Shown here in pieces: positions 36,548-45,608 of a DNA stretch of 64,000 nt (the stretch's first letter is position 1; every line of letters begins with the position of its first letter). The position numbers and the translations under genes were made by a program. This DNA comes from an uncultured delta proteobacterium. GTDB lineage: Bacteria; Myxococcota_A; UBA9160; JAFDET01. The stretch covers positions 37,613 through 101,612 of the forward strand of contig CAMYLJ010000023.1 of assembly GCA_947259215.1 (NCBI GenBank), in the 5' to 3' direction. Below the pieces are notes generated by a model, which searched no databases, was not told the origin of the DNA, and was given only the letters and a program-made list of their open reading frames with translations.

Positions 36548-36662
36548 GGGTGCCAAGGTAGACGATGGTCGCCCCGGCCGGCTTCGCGCGCCGGTTCGGC
36601 CCGGTGACGCCCCCACGGAGCGGCTAAGGGCGGTCCCGCGGATCGCCGATGCCAAAGGCAAC

Positions 36663-37292
36663 GTGTTTCGAGAGAAGCGTCGATCACCCCGGATGCGCTG
36701 CCGCATCCCCTGCCAGGTCCGCTGGAGCGGGGGCACCTCCGAAGCCACCGTTCGCGACCTGTCCCAGGGCGGCCTCTCGCTCCAGGGCTCCATCGCGCCC
36801 GCCGAGGGCGAGAGCCTGCAGGTCCAGCTGCAGCTCAAGCACGGCCGGAAGGTCGAGGTGAACGGCCTGGTCTGGCACCGGCATCGCGTCCGCGCGCGCG
36901 ACGGCGCCACCGGCACCCTGCTGGGGATCGTGGTCTCGAACCCGCCCGAGGCCTTCCTGGAGCTCAGCCGGCGGCCTCAATCCCTTGCGGCGGCGGCTCC
37001 GCAGCCCACCCCTGGAGATCCGGGCCCGAAACCCCGCGCAAGACAGCTCGTGGATCTGACCGCAGCTGCCTCCGCCGCCGAGCCGGAAGCCGCGCCGGAG
37101 ATCGACCTCGACGAAGACACGATCCCGCCGGTGCCCGACCCCGGGCGCCGCTTCCAGGTGCGCGTGAAGCAGGATGCCTCGCCGCGTTCCCGGGTCCTCT
37201 CCATCGAGGCCGACTCCGCCGACGAGGCCGCCGCCCTGGCCCTGGAGCGCACGGGAAGCGGCTGGGCGGCGATCGAGGTGAACGCCGTCTAG
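36663..37292 (+). CDS. PilZ-domain protein
   Basis: 209 residues from GTG 36663, which has AAAGG four to five bases upstream. The N-terminus has EKRRSPRMRCRIP (RxxxR-type c-di-GMP switch) and VRDLSQGGLSLQG (DLSxGG, matching D/NxSxxG), so it should bind c-di-GMP. After residue 110 comes a Pro/Ala/acidic linker and a small C-terminal fold of about 60 residues (RRFQVRVKQDASPRSRVL). The frame is open to GTG 36546, but that start would begin inside the divergent DUF547 start. A leader hairpin at 36626-36650 precedes it. Confidence 0.8.
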   Translation: MFREKRRSPRMRCRIPCQVRWSGGTSEATVRDLSQGGLSLQGSIAPAEGESLQVQLQLKHGRKVEVNGLVWHRHRVRARDGATGTLLGIVVSNPPEAFLELSRRPQSLAAAAPQPTPGDPGPKPRARQLVDLTAAASAAEPEAAPEIDLDEDTIPPVPDPGRRFQVRVKQDASPRSRVLSIEADSADEAAALALERTGSGWAAIEVNAV

Positions 37293-37313
37293 CGCGCGCC
37301 GAGCCGCCGGCCC

Positions 37314-37349
37314 CTCGGAAAAAACGGGCCAGACCGCAGATTTTTTCGA
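37314..37349. terminator. A6/T6 inverted tract after PilZ gene
   Basis: A run of six A at 37319-37324 and six T at 37341-37346, each flanked by TCG/CGA bases, stand out in G+C-rich DNA and can pair across an 16-base spacer. It may be a weak terminator or an A/T-rich protein site. The rest of 37293-37524 holds a GCTTCGC/GCGAAGC inverted repeat (about 37390-37424) and no gene I can support. Confidence 0.35.
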
Positions 37350-37524
37350 CCCGCCCTTTTCCGTCCCAGGCCGCGCCCCTCGCCGTCCGCTTCGCGCAGG
37401 CCCTGCGCAGGCGCGTAGCGAAGCTGCCTGCGCGTGACGCGCAACCCCGGCGCGCTCCCGGACCACCTACCTGCTGTGAAACCCCGCTGCCGGAGGGGGC
37501 CGGGACCACGGAGATCCAGACGAC

Positions 37525-38112
37525 ATGGTGCGCATCGCCACGGTCGGTCCGGCGCTCGCCGCGCTGCTGCTCCTGAGCGGCGTCACCACGGCGTCGGCTC
37601 ACAACGAGTCCTACTTCCACGTCCGCTTCCTGGCTTCGACCTCCCAGGACATGGGGAACGGCAGCCGCCCGCTGCGAGCCTCCTCGTCCGAGGTGAAGAA
37701 CCTGCTGCTCGAAGGGCGCGGCAACCACCTGTGCGTCTGCGTGGACCACGACTTCTCGTCCACCCTCGAGCTGCACGAGTGCCGCGACGACAACGCCGAC
37801 GGCAAGCCCGAGAAGAACTCCGTCCGCAAGATCTGGGACGAGGACGAGGTCGCCCACGCTCCGGCCGGCAACGGTCGCCACTACAAGTTCAGCTCCGACC
37901 TCTCGGACCGCGACTCGTGGCTCGGCAGCCGCCACGTGGACAGCCACCTCCAGACCATGGGCAAGGGGGTCAGCAACCCGATCACCCTGGAGGCGAAGCG
38001 CTTCAAGCTGAAGCTCGAGGGCATCCTCGACGACTCCCCGGACATGCTGATCATCGGCAGCTTGAAGACGCTGGGGCCGCCGCTGAACCCGCCCGGCAGC
38101 CATTGCCCGTAG
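37525..38112 (+). CDS. Exported protein of unknown function
   Basis: 195 residues: signal peptide to about residue 25 (TTASAH), then a soluble domain with HLCVCVDHDF and HECRDDNADGK, an acidic, possibly Ca-binding loop, and GSHCP at the end. Four to five cysteines could form disulfides. A GGAG sits 12 bases upstream of the ATG. I do not recognise the family. Confidence 0.75.
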   Translation: MVRIATVGPALAALLLLSGVTTASAHNESYFHVRFLASTSQDMGNGSRPLRASSSEVKNLLLEGRGNHLCVCVDHDFSSTLELHECRDDNADGKPEKNSVRKIWDEDEVAHAPAGNGRHYKFSSDLSDRDSWLGSRHVDSHLQTMGKGVSNPITLEAKRFKLKLEGILDDSPDMLIIGSLKTLGPPLNPPGSHCP

Positions 38113-38123
38113 GCCTGCGCGCC

Positions 38124-39035
38124 GTGGCCCTCCGCCCGCTCGCGCTCCTGGCCAGCGTGGCGCTGCTCGGCGCCTGCGGCCCGGAGCGCGCGCCGGTGGC
38201 GGACCTGCCCATCGCGGCCCCGGGCCCGCCGACCGTCGGGCCGGGCGAGCTGTCGCTCCGGATGGAGGACGGCCGCGTCCACCTGGCGGCGGTCGTCGTG
38301 TGGCGCGAGGACGTGGTCCGCCGCCTCTCCGAGACCGCCGGCTTCGAGGTACAGGGCGAGGTTCCCGAGTCCACGGTGACCCTCTCGCTCACCGACGCCA
38401 GCGTCGCGGACGCGCTGGGACGCCTGCTCTTCGACGTGGAGCACGAGCTGCGCGTGGAACCGGACCCGGAAGCACGGCGCGCGCGGGTCGTGCGCGTGCG
38501 GATCGGGCCCTTCCACGTAGAGGACGGCCGCGCCATCGCCCGGGCGCCAGAGGCGGCAGCGCTCGACACCACGCCCGCCGCGCTGCGCGCGAACCCAGGC
38601 CAGGAACCCGCGGAACGCGACTGGGAGCCGCCCTTCGAGCCCGCCGCCGTCTTCGGGGGCATGCGCCTGTACGCCGACGACCAGGTCTACGCGGGGCTCG
38701 CCCACGGCGACCCGACGGTGCGCGCCTGGGCGGTGGCGCACCTGCGGCCCGAGGGCGACGACCTGGCGGAGCTGACGCGGCTGGTGGCCGACGACAGCGA
38801 CCCCGCCGTGCGGGTGGCGTCCGCCGAGCAGCTCGCGCTCTCGGACTCTGCCGTCGGCGTCGCGAGCCTGCTGGGCGCCCTGGAGGACCCGGACCCGGCC
38901 GTCGTCCTGGCCGCCATCGACGCGCTCGAGTTCTCCGGCGACGCCCTGCTCGTCCCGGAGCTGGCGCCGCTCCTGCTCCACGCCGACGACCGCGTGCGCG
39001 ACGCGGTGCGCGAGGCCATCGCGCTGCTCGACTGA
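38124..39035 (+). CDS. HEAT-repeat lipoprotein
   Basis: 303 residues from GTG 38124: lipobox LLASVALLGAC, an N-terminal STN/secretin-like segment (VVWREDVVRRLSETAGFEVQG, VTLSLTDASVADALGRLL), then at least three HEAT repeats from residue 190 (HGDPTVRAWAVAHL, DDSDPAVRVASAEQL, DPDPAVVLAAIDAL). Likely an outer-membrane or periplasmic scaffold. It begins 11 bases after the previous stop. Confidence 0.82.
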   Translation: MALRPLALLASVALLGACGPERAPVADLPIAAPGPPTVGPGELSLRMEDGRVHLAAVVVWREDVVRRLSETAGFEVQGEVPESTVTLSLTDASVADALGRLLFDVEHELRVEPDPEARRARVVRVRIGPFHVEDGRAIARAPEAAALDTTPAALRANPGQEPAERDWEPPFEPAAVFGGMRLYADDQVYAGLAHGDPTVRAWAVAHLRPEGDDLAELTRLVADDSDPAVRVASAEQLALSDSAVGVASLLGALEDPDPAVVLAAIDALEFSGDALLVPELAPLLLHADDRVRDAVREAIALLD

Positions 39036-39070
39036 CGCGAAGGACCCCTCGCATCGGCTAGCCTCCGCGC

Positions 39071-40201
39071 ATGCGAACTCCGGGAAGGCTGCCGGGCTTG
39101 CACTCCGGCGTCGGCCTCGCGCTGCTCATCATCCTCTGCGCCACGACCATCGCCTGCCTCTTGATGTTCCCCTTCGACTTCAATCGAAACGGGGTTTCCT
39201 GGCTCGACGGAAGGCCGGGCCTCTACTTCAACGGACGAGGCATCGCGCACACGGCGCAGAGGTTCGAGCGCTCGAGCGGGGAGCCCCTGGACGAGATGAC
39301 CTTCGAGCTATGGGTCCGCGAGCGACCGAGCGAGAGGCGCGGCTCCGGGGTCGTCTTGTCCCTCTACGACGGGTCGTCGACGTTACCCGTGGCCCTGGGC
39401 ATCCACCGCGGCAGGGTCTTCGCGTTCGACCTCGACGAGCCGTGGCCCTCCAATTGGATGGAGCAGTTCCTCGCCGCGCCGATCCTCGCCCCCGGTGAGG
39501 AGCATCTCATCGCCGTGACCGTCGATCGGTCGCAGAAGTCGATCTTCGTGGGAGGCGAGCTCGCCGATCGCAGGCTACGGCAGAACCAGAAGAAGTCGAA
39601 CTGGCTCGCCAGCCGACTCGTACTCGGGACGTCCCCAGAGAACTACGAGCCCTGGGAGGGCGAGCTGCTGGGCCTGGCGATCTACGGGCAGATCCTCTCG
39701 GACGCCGACCTGAAGCAACACGAGATCCAGACCCGTGGTGGTGGCGTGCATACGCTGGCAGGGGACGGTCGCCTGCTCGCCTTGTTCCCGTTCGAGGAAG
39801 GTGCGGGGGACCTCGCGCACAACCTCGTCGCCGGAGAGCCGGGTCTGCGCATTCCGGCCTGGTTCGTCGGCCTTCCCGACACGCTCTTCGACGCACCCGC
39901 GCGTCAGCATTTCAGCGTCGGATCGTTCCTGCGGAACATCCCAGCGAACGTCGTGCTCTTCGCGCCCCTGGGATGGCTCCTGGGCATCGCCGTCGCCCGT
40001 GCGCCGGCCGACCGCCAGGCGCTTCTCGCGCTCGCGGCGATCGCGGGCGGCGGACTCGTGAGCTTCGGCCTGGAGGCGGCGCAGCTGTGGCTTCCGACCC
40101 GCCAGACCGGTCTTCTCGACGTTCTCGCGAACACGCTCGGAACGGCGCTGGGAACCGTGGCCGCGCTGGCCTGGCAACGCCGCGAGCGGCGAACGTGGTA
40201 G
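39071..40201 (+). CDS. LamG-like domain fused to VanZ-family membrane domain
   Basis: 376 residues. A membrane helix (residues 15-37) precedes a concanavalin/LamG beta sandwich (about 45-265: EMTFELWVRERPSERRGSG, HLIAVTVDRSQKSIFVGG, LYFNG). A VanZ-like domain follows (FLRNIPANVVLFAPLGWLLG, LVSFGLEAAQLWLPTRQTGLLDVLANTLGTALG, cited as a region near 330-365). VanZ proteins confer low-level teicoplanin resistance in Gram-positives; here the role is unknown. The stop TAG overlaps the 3' end of the antisense tRNA-Met gene. Confidence 0.85.
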   Translation: MRTPGRLPGLHSGVGLALLIILCATTIACLLMFPFDFNRNGVSWLDGRPGLYFNGRGIAHTAQRFERSSGEPLDEMTFELWVRERPSERRGSGVVLSLYDGSSTLPVALGIHRGRVFAFDLDEPWPSNWMEQFLAAPILAPGEEHLIAVTVDRSQKSIFVGGELADRRLRQNQKKSNWLASRLVLGTSPENYEPWEGELLGLAIYGQILSDADLKQHEIQTRGGGVHTLAGDGRLLALFPFEEGAGDLAHNLVAGEPGLRIPAWFVGLPDTLFDAPARQHFSVGSFLRNIPANVVLFAPLGWLLGIAVARAPADRQALLALAAIAGGGLVSFGLEAAQLWLPTRQTGLLDVLANTLGTALGTVAALAWQRRERRTW

Positions 40202-40272
40202 CGGCGGGTGGACTCGAACCACCGACACCGGGCTTATGAAGCCCGTGCTCTAACCGACTGAGCTACGCCGCC
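40199..40272 (-). tRNA. tRNA-Met (CAU), elongator type
   Basis: 74 nt on the minus strand: acceptor GGCGGCG paired with CGCCGCU (first pair G-U), D-arm AGCTCAGTCGGTTAGAGC, anticodon stem CGGGC/GCCCG with loop TTCATAA (anticodon CAT), T-arm GGTTCGAGTCC, no encoded CCA. Initiator features are absent. Ile-CAU cannot be fully excluded by eye, since tilS is present. Confidence 0.9.
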
Positions 40273-40313
40273 AAAGAACGGACCGTGGAGGGTAGCGCCC
40301 GCGTTCGGGGCTT

Positions 40314-40955
40314 CTACTCGCCGCTCTGGGCGCGGAGGTCCTCTTCTTCGACTTTCTCGGCCTTGGCGTCGGCGCCGAAGACGACGCGCTCCAGGGCCTC
40401 CACGCGCTCAGCCAGCGAGGGGTCGCCGGCAGCCACCGCGGCGGCACCAGCCCCGCCGCCGGGCGGGCCCGCGCTTATCGAGGGCATCGGCGCCGGGTGG
40501 CCGGTCATGGCGAAGCGCGCCACGCGCTCGGCCACCTGGTCGAGCTTCGGGATGATCTCGCCCAGGCTGCCGGCCTGCACGAAGACGTCGCGGACCTTGG
40601 TGCCCTCGGGCGTGGCGATGCAGACCAGGTCGAGGCTCGCCCCCTGGCCGAAGTTGGTGAAGGAGCCGAACACCACGTAGTCCGCCCCCACCGCCTTGGC
40701 CGACGCGCGGGCCTTCTGGGCGTTGCTGGTGGCGGCATCTTCGGCCTCGATCCGCACCACGCTGACCCCGTCGTACTGGCCGATGCGCGAGGCCAGCATG
40801 TCGGCGAGGCCGGATTGCAGGTACTCGTGGCCCTCGAGGGCGTGCACGAACACGGGCAGGATGGCCACCTTCACCCGGCCCTTGGCGGTGGCCGGGGCGG
40901 CCAGGGCGAGGCTGAGGCACAGGCAGGCAAGAAGCGGCGCAAGCAGTCGCGGCAT
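40314..40955 (-). CDS. CsgG/TolB-N-like exported protein
   Basis: 213 residues: signal peptide (MPRLLAPLLACLCLSLALA), then a fold like CsgG or the TolB N-terminal domain (VKVAILPVFVHALEG, LADMLASRIGQYDGVSVVR, AVGADYVVFGSFTNFG). A Pro/Gly/Ala linker and a short acidic coiled tail (ERVEALERVVFG) follow. Often these are periplasmic partners in surface assembly. Function unknown. Confidence 0.8.
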   Translation of the reverse strand: MPRLLAPLLACLCLSLALAAPATAKGRVKVAILPVFVHALEGHEYLQSGLADMLASRIGQYDGVSVVRIEAEDAATSNAQKARASAKAVGADYVVFGSFTNFGQGASLDLVCIATPEGTKVRDVFVQAGSLGEIIPKLDQVAERVARFAMTGHPAPMPSISAGPPGGGAGAAAVAAGDPSLAERVEALERVVFGADAKAEKVEEEDLRAQSGE

Positions 40956-41068
40956 CAGCGGTTCGAGACTCCCCCCGGTAGACGGACAACCCCTCGGAAA
41001 ACCGAAGGCTTTTCGTATCACCGGGAGCGCTGTGGGTCAAGCGCCGAGGGGCGCCCCTTCACGGGTTC

Positions 41069-42748
41069 TCAACCCGAGCCGTTGGAGCGCGCCGGGGCGG
41101 CCTGCTCGTTCCGGGGCAGGAGGACCCGGAAGGTGGCGCCCTGATCGGGGTGGGAGCGCACCTCGATCGAGCCGTCGTGGTTGGCCACGAGCTGCTGGCA
41201 GATCGTCAGCCCGAGGCCCGTGCCCCCGTCCGGGTCCTTGGTGGTGTAGAAGGGGTCGAAGATCCGCTCCAGGTCCTCGGCGCCGATCCCGGGGCCGTCG
41301 TCCTCCACCTCGATCGCCACCCCCACCTCCGAGGGCACCACCCGCACCGTCACGTGGCCGCCGCGCCCGGCCGCGTGGATGGCGTTCAGGATCAGGTTGA
41401 GGAGCACCTGGTGCACCTGGTCGCGCGCGGCCCAGAGCTTCGGGGTGGCGGGGTCGTGCTCCAGCTCGAGGGCCACGCCGGCCTTCTTGGCCTCGCGGGC
41501 CAGCAGCCGGGCCGCGGCCTCCGCCACCTCGCGGGCGTCGCAGGCCTCGCGGCGGGCGCCGTCGCCCGAGCCGCCCCGGGCCAGGCGCTCCATGCTGGCC
41601 ACGAGCCCGCGGATCCGCTCCACCTCGCGGGTGGCGAGGGCGTGGTAGTCGCCCCAGAACTCGTCGTCGTCCTCGCTGCGCTTGGCCGGCGCCAGCGACA
41701 GGAAGGTGTGGATCGAGGTCAGCGGGTTGTTGATCTCGTGGGCCAGGCCGGCCGCCAGGGTGCCGAGCGTGCCCAGGCGATCGGCGCGGATCACCTGCTC
41801 GCGCGAGCGCCGCAGGTCGTCCACCAGGCGCGCGTTCTCGATAGCGATCGCCGCCTGGCTGGCCAGGCCCTGGAGGAGCGTGCGGTCCGCCACCTCGAAG
41901 CTCTGGCCGCCGCGGCGGTTGTCGACGGCCAGGATCCCCACCACCTCTTCCTTGCCGAGCAGGGGGACCAGCAGCATCTCGTCGGCCGCCACCTCGGCCA
42001 TCCAGGCGCGCACCGGGCCTTCCAGCTCGTCGATGCGCTCCTGGGACAGCACCTGCACCTCGCCCTCGGACACGGCGTGGAGGAAGCGCGGCGCGCCGTC
42101 CGGCGTGAGCTCGAGGGCGCTCACCCAGGCCGACGTCGCGCAGTCGTGCGGGATGTTCGCCGCCGTGCGCAGGCTCCCGCGCTGGCGATCGAAGAAGAGC
42201 AAGGTGGCGGCGTCGTAGCCGAGGTCGTCCACCACCGTGCGCAGGATCAGCTCGAGCAGCGGCTGGAGCTCGATCTGCTGGTTGATCGACTGGGAGACGC
42301 GGTTCAGGGTGGTGAGCTCGCGCAGCAGATCGTCGCGCTCGCGGTCGAGGGCGTAGAGCTCGATGGCGCGGCGCACCGTGAGCCGCATGTCCTCCGGCTC
42401 CCAGGGCTTCGGGACGTAGCGGTAGATCGAGCCGTCGTTCACGGCGGCGGAGAGCGTGGCCGCGTCGCCGTAGGCCGTCACCAGCACGCGCATGACCTTC
42501 GAGTCCACCTCGCCGACGCGCGAGAGGAACTCCACGCCCGTCATGCCGGGCATGCGCTGGTCCGAGAGCACCACGGCCACGGGCTTGTGCTGGAGGACCT
42601 CCAGGCCCTCGCGCCCGCCCGGGGCCGTCAGCACCGAGAACTCGCGCCGGAAGCCGAGCTCGAAGATCCGCAGGTTCTCCGGCTCGTCGTCCACGTAGAG
42701 GACCGGATACTCGCGGTAGTCGAGCAGGCTCTGGGGCCTAGGTCGCAT
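41069..42748 (-). CDS. Receiver-GAF-histidine kinase
   Basis: 559 residues: REC domain (YVDDEPENLRIF, phosphoacceptor in LSDQRMPGM, KPWEP) at 15-130, GAF at about 165-315, HisKA with H-box GLAHEINNPLTSIHTF near 345, and HATPase (LNLILNAIHAAGRGG, DDGPGIG, GGTGLGLTICQQL) to 545. No membrane segment, so it is cytoplasmic. The REC domain can receive phosphate from the kinase gene upstream, which it overlaps by 11 bases, suggesting a two-protein phosphorelay. Confidence 0.9.
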   Translation of the reverse strand: MRPRPQSLLDYREYPVLYVDDEPENLRIFELGFRREFSVLTAPGGREGLEVLQHKPVAVVLSDQRMPGMTGVEFLSRVGEVDSKVMRVLVTAYGDAATLSAAVNDGSIYRYVPKPWEPEDMRLTVRRAIELYALDRERDDLLRELTTLNRVSQSINQQIELQPLLELILRTVVDDLGYDAATLLFFDRQRGSLRTAANIPHDCATSAWVSALELTPDGAPRFLHAVSEGEVQVLSQERIDELEGPVRAWMAEVAADEMLLVPLLGKEEVVGILAVDNRRGGQSFEVADRTLLQGLASQAAIAIENARLVDDLRRSREQVIRADRLGTLGTLAAGLAHEINNPLTSIHTFLSLAPAKRSEDDDEFWGDYHALATREVERIRGLVASMERLARGGSGDGARREACDAREVAEAAARLLAREAKKAGVALELEHDPATPKLWAARDQVHQVLLNLILNAIHAAGRGGHVTVRVVPSEVGVAIEVEDDGPGIGAEDLERIFDPFYTTKDPDGGTGLGLTICQQLVANHDGSIEVRSHPDQGATFRVLLPRNEQAAPARSNGSG

Positions 42749-45578
42749 CGTCGGGCTCTGCCCTCTCCGCCGGCAGCCGGATCGTGAACGCCGCCCCCTC
42801 CCCTGGGGGACCCGTGGCCACGATCGTGCCGCCGTGTTCTCCCACGATCCGCCGACAGATCGAGAGACCGAGACCCGATCCCTGGCCCGCCTCCTTGGTG
42901 GAGAAGAAGGGCTCGAAGAGCCGGGTCCGTGCCTCCTCGGGCACCCCGGGGCCGTTGTCCCGGATCGTGACCGAGACCCAGCCGTCGTCGGTCCCGGCCT
43001 CGATCCAGATGCGGCCGCCAGTCTGCCCATCCAGTGCTTCGGCCGAATTCTTGAGCAGGTTGAGGAACACCTGGTTGAGAGCTGCCGGATCCCCGGACAC
43101 CACCAGCGGCTGGTCGCCGAGCGCCCGCTCCACCGTGACGTCGGCCTCCTGGAGGTGACGCCCCAGGAGCTGAAGGGTGGAGTCGATCCCGCGGCGCAGG
43201 TTCACGGCCGTGTGGGCGTGCTCGCCCCGCCCGCTCCCGGCAAAATCGCGAAGATCCCCCACCAGGCGCGAGGTGCGTTCCAGCCCCTCGGTCACGATCC
43301 TGACCAGCTCCAACAGCTCCGCCGCCCGCTCCACGGGCTCGGTGCGGGCCTGCACCTCCTCCAGCTCGCGCAGCTGCCCGGCCAGCCTGGCGGGATCGCG
43401 GGCGTCCAGCTCGCCCACGGCGCGCGACGCCTCGGCCAGCGCCTCCACGTTGGCGCGGAGGGTGCGGAGCGCGTTCAGCGCGAAGTTGACCGGGTTGTTC
43501 ACCTCGTGGGCCACGCCGGCCGCCAGCTCGCCCACCGCGGCCAGGCGCTCGCTCTGGAGCACCTGCACCTCCGCCTCCTTCAGGTCCGAGAGCGCGCGCT
43601 CGAGCTCTTCGTTCATGCGCTCGAGGGCCCAGTTGCGGTCCTCGAGGTCGGTCTGGAGCTGGCGCACGCGCAGCAGCGAGCGCACGCGGGCCAGGAGCTC
43701 GCGCGGGTGGAAGGGCTTGGTGACGTAGTCGTCCGCCCCGCCCTCCAGGCCCTCGATCTTCATCTCGCGCTCGGCCTTGCTGGTGACGAGCACCACGGGA
43801 AGCCCCACCAGCTCCGGGTCCTGCTTGATGGCGCGGCAGAGCTCCGTCCCGGACATCTCGGGCATCATGACGTCGGTCAGCACCAGGTCCGGGGCGCGCT
43901 CGTGCACGGCGGCCAGCCCCTCGCGCCCGTTGCGCGCCGTGCGCAGCCGGAACTCCTGCCCCACCACGAAGGCCAGGAGCTCCCGCATGTCGCGGTTGTC
44001 CTCGACGATCAGCACCTCCGGCGCATCCGCCGCAGCCTGGCTCGGCCCGAGCGAAGCGCCCGCCCCGTCCGCCGGCGCCTGCTGCCCCTCCCAACGCGCC
44101 ACGCTGCGCTCCAGCTCCACGAGCCGCCCGTCGCCGCCATTGCCGGCCTCGAGGTTCAGCTCCGCCTGCACCGCCCCCATGGAGCGCGAGAGCGCCACGC
44201 CGTGGCCGCTGGCGTCCTGGACCACCTCTTCCTCCGCCTCGGAGTCCGACTCGCCGATGGGCAGCACCACGTGCATCTCCGTCCCCTCGCCAAGCCCCTC
44301 GCTCTCCGCCCAGATGCGGCCGCCGTGGGCCTCCACCAGCTCCTTCGCCAGCGAGAGCCCGATCCCCGTGCCCTCGTGGCGCCGCGTGGCGGAGGTATCC
44401 ACCTGCGCAAAGCGGTCGAAGACCCGCGCCAGCTCCTCCGGCTCGAGCCCGATCCCCGAGTCCGAAACTACGAGGTGCAGGCCCCTCGCCACCGACGGGG
44501 CGTGGCTGGCCGCCTCCCCCGCCGACGCCGCATCCCAGGCCTCGCCCCGCAGCTCGATCCGCCCGCCCTCGTCCGTGAACTTGAGTGCATTGCCGACGAG
44601 GTTGACCACCACCTTCTCGATGGCGTCCAGGTCCGCGTTCACCGTGGGCACACGGTCCAGGCCAACGGTGACCAGCTCGATCCCCTTCTGCTCCGCCATC
44701 GGCCCCGCCCCGGTGGCCACGTCCTCCACCAGCCGCCCCAGCTGGCAGGGCCGCCGGCGGACTTCCAGCTGGCGGCTCTCGATCTTGGCCAGGTCCAACA
44801 GGTTGTTGATGAGCTTCAGCAGGCGCAGGCCGTTGACGTGCATGGTGCGCAGGTAGCGCGCCTGCGTGTCGCTCATGTCGCCGAAATCGCCGGAGAGCAT
44901 GCCCTCCAGGGGAGCGAGCATGAGCGTCAGGGGGGTGCGGAGCTCGTGGTGGACGTTGGCGGTGAAGCGGGCCTTGACTCGGTCGAGTTGCGCAAGCTCG
45001 TCGTGGGCCTTCTCGATTTCCCTACGCTGGAGGAACTCCGCAAACCGCAAGCGCTCCAACAGCGCACTACTGGCCACACACTCCAGGGCTGCACCGGCCG
45101 CAAAGAACACCGGCACCAAGTACCCACGCGGAGACGGCACCTCGCCACCGATGAGCGGTAGCGCAGCAAACCCAAGAGTAAGCGCGCCCACTATGGAACC
45201 GGACTGAGATGGTGACAGCGGCAGCAAGACAGGCACGCCAAGAAACAGAATCATGATTCCTGGCCAGTAATCGCTACTCAACCCGCCGGCTACGCCGATC
45301 AGAGCCAGCATTCCTACGCCGGTAATCATCAGTCCGGTGCGCGCGGTGTTCATTGGATCGAATCGGCCCAGCGCCCAGTAGATCACAAACATCACAAGGT
45401 CCCAGGTCAGCCTAAGGGCCAAGAGCACGCCAAAGCGATCCGCGTGGGTCCAGTAGTCAAGGACTATGAAGATTGTGTTCAGGCCAATCACGACGAGCGT
45501 GCCCGTTCGAGCGGACCGGATCATCTGCTCGCCGTTGAGCTGCTTCCTATACGCCGCCTTGAGGGCCTGAGAATCCAT
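42738..45578 (-). CDS. Membrane hybrid sensor kinase (HK-REC-HK), likely chimeric
   Basis: 946 residues: about five membrane helices in residues 20-185; first HisKA (FTANVHHELRTPLTLML) near 207 with HATPase to 440; REC (VLIVEDNRDMREL, LTDVMMPEMSG, TKPFHP) at 515-635; second HisKA (GVAHEVNNPVNFALNAL) near 695 with HATPase to the end. Two kinase cores in one chain are unusual. DNA of the membrane sensor (about 45,000-45,578) has clearly lower G+C than the rest of the gene and matches the island to the right, so the sensor may have been swapped in. The signal is unknown. Confidence 0.88.
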   Translation of the reverse strand: MDSQALKAAYRKQLNGEQMIRSARTGTLVVIGLNTIFIVLDYWTHADRFGVLLALRLTWDLVMFVIYWALGRFDPMNTARTGLMITGVGMLALIGVAGGLSSDYWPGIMILFLGVPVLLPLSPSQSGSIVGALTLGFAALPLIGGEVPSPRGYLVPVFFAAGAALECVASSALLERLRFAEFLQRREIEKAHDELAQLDRVKARFTANVHHELRTPLTLMLAPLEGMLSGDFGDMSDTQARYLRTMHVNGLRLLKLINNLLDLAKIESRQLEVRRRPCQLGRLVEDVATGAGPMAEQKGIELVTVGLDRVPTVNADLDAIEKVVVNLVGNALKFTDEGGRIELRGEAWDAASAGEAASHAPSVARGLHLVVSDSGIGLEPEELARVFDRFAQVDTSATRRHEGTGIGLSLAKELVEAHGGRIWAESEGLGEGTEMHVVLPIGESDSEAEEEVVQDASGHGVALSRSMGAVQAELNLEAGNGGDGRLVELERSVARWEGQQAPADGAGASLGPSQAAADAPEVLIVEDNRDMRELLAFVVGQEFRLRTARNGREGLAAVHERAPDLVLTDVMMPEMSGTELCRAIKQDPELVGLPVVLVTSKAEREMKIEGLEGGADDYVTKPFHPRELLARVRSLLRVRQLQTDLEDRNWALERMNEELERALSDLKEAEVQVLQSERLAAVGELAAGVAHEVNNPVNFALNALRTLRANVEALAEASRAVGELDARDPARLAGQLRELEEVQARTEPVERAAELLELVRIVTEGLERTSRLVGDLRDFAGSGRGEHAHTAVNLRRGIDSTLQLLGRHLQEADVTVERALGDQPLVVSGDPAALNQVFLNLLKNSAEALDGQTGGRIWIEAGTDDGWVSVTIRDNGPGVPEEARTRLFEPFFSTKEAGQGSGLGLSICRRIVGEHGGTIVATGPPGEGAAFTIRLPAERAEPDDAT

Positions 45579-45608
45579 CCCAGACGGCTAATCGTCCTGC
45601 GGAATCAA

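Noticed and set aside
36600..36662. c-di-GMP riboswitch before the PilZ gene
   Set aside because: Only scattered short similarities; the conserved 5' half of the GEMM core is not found. Kept only as a weak observation.
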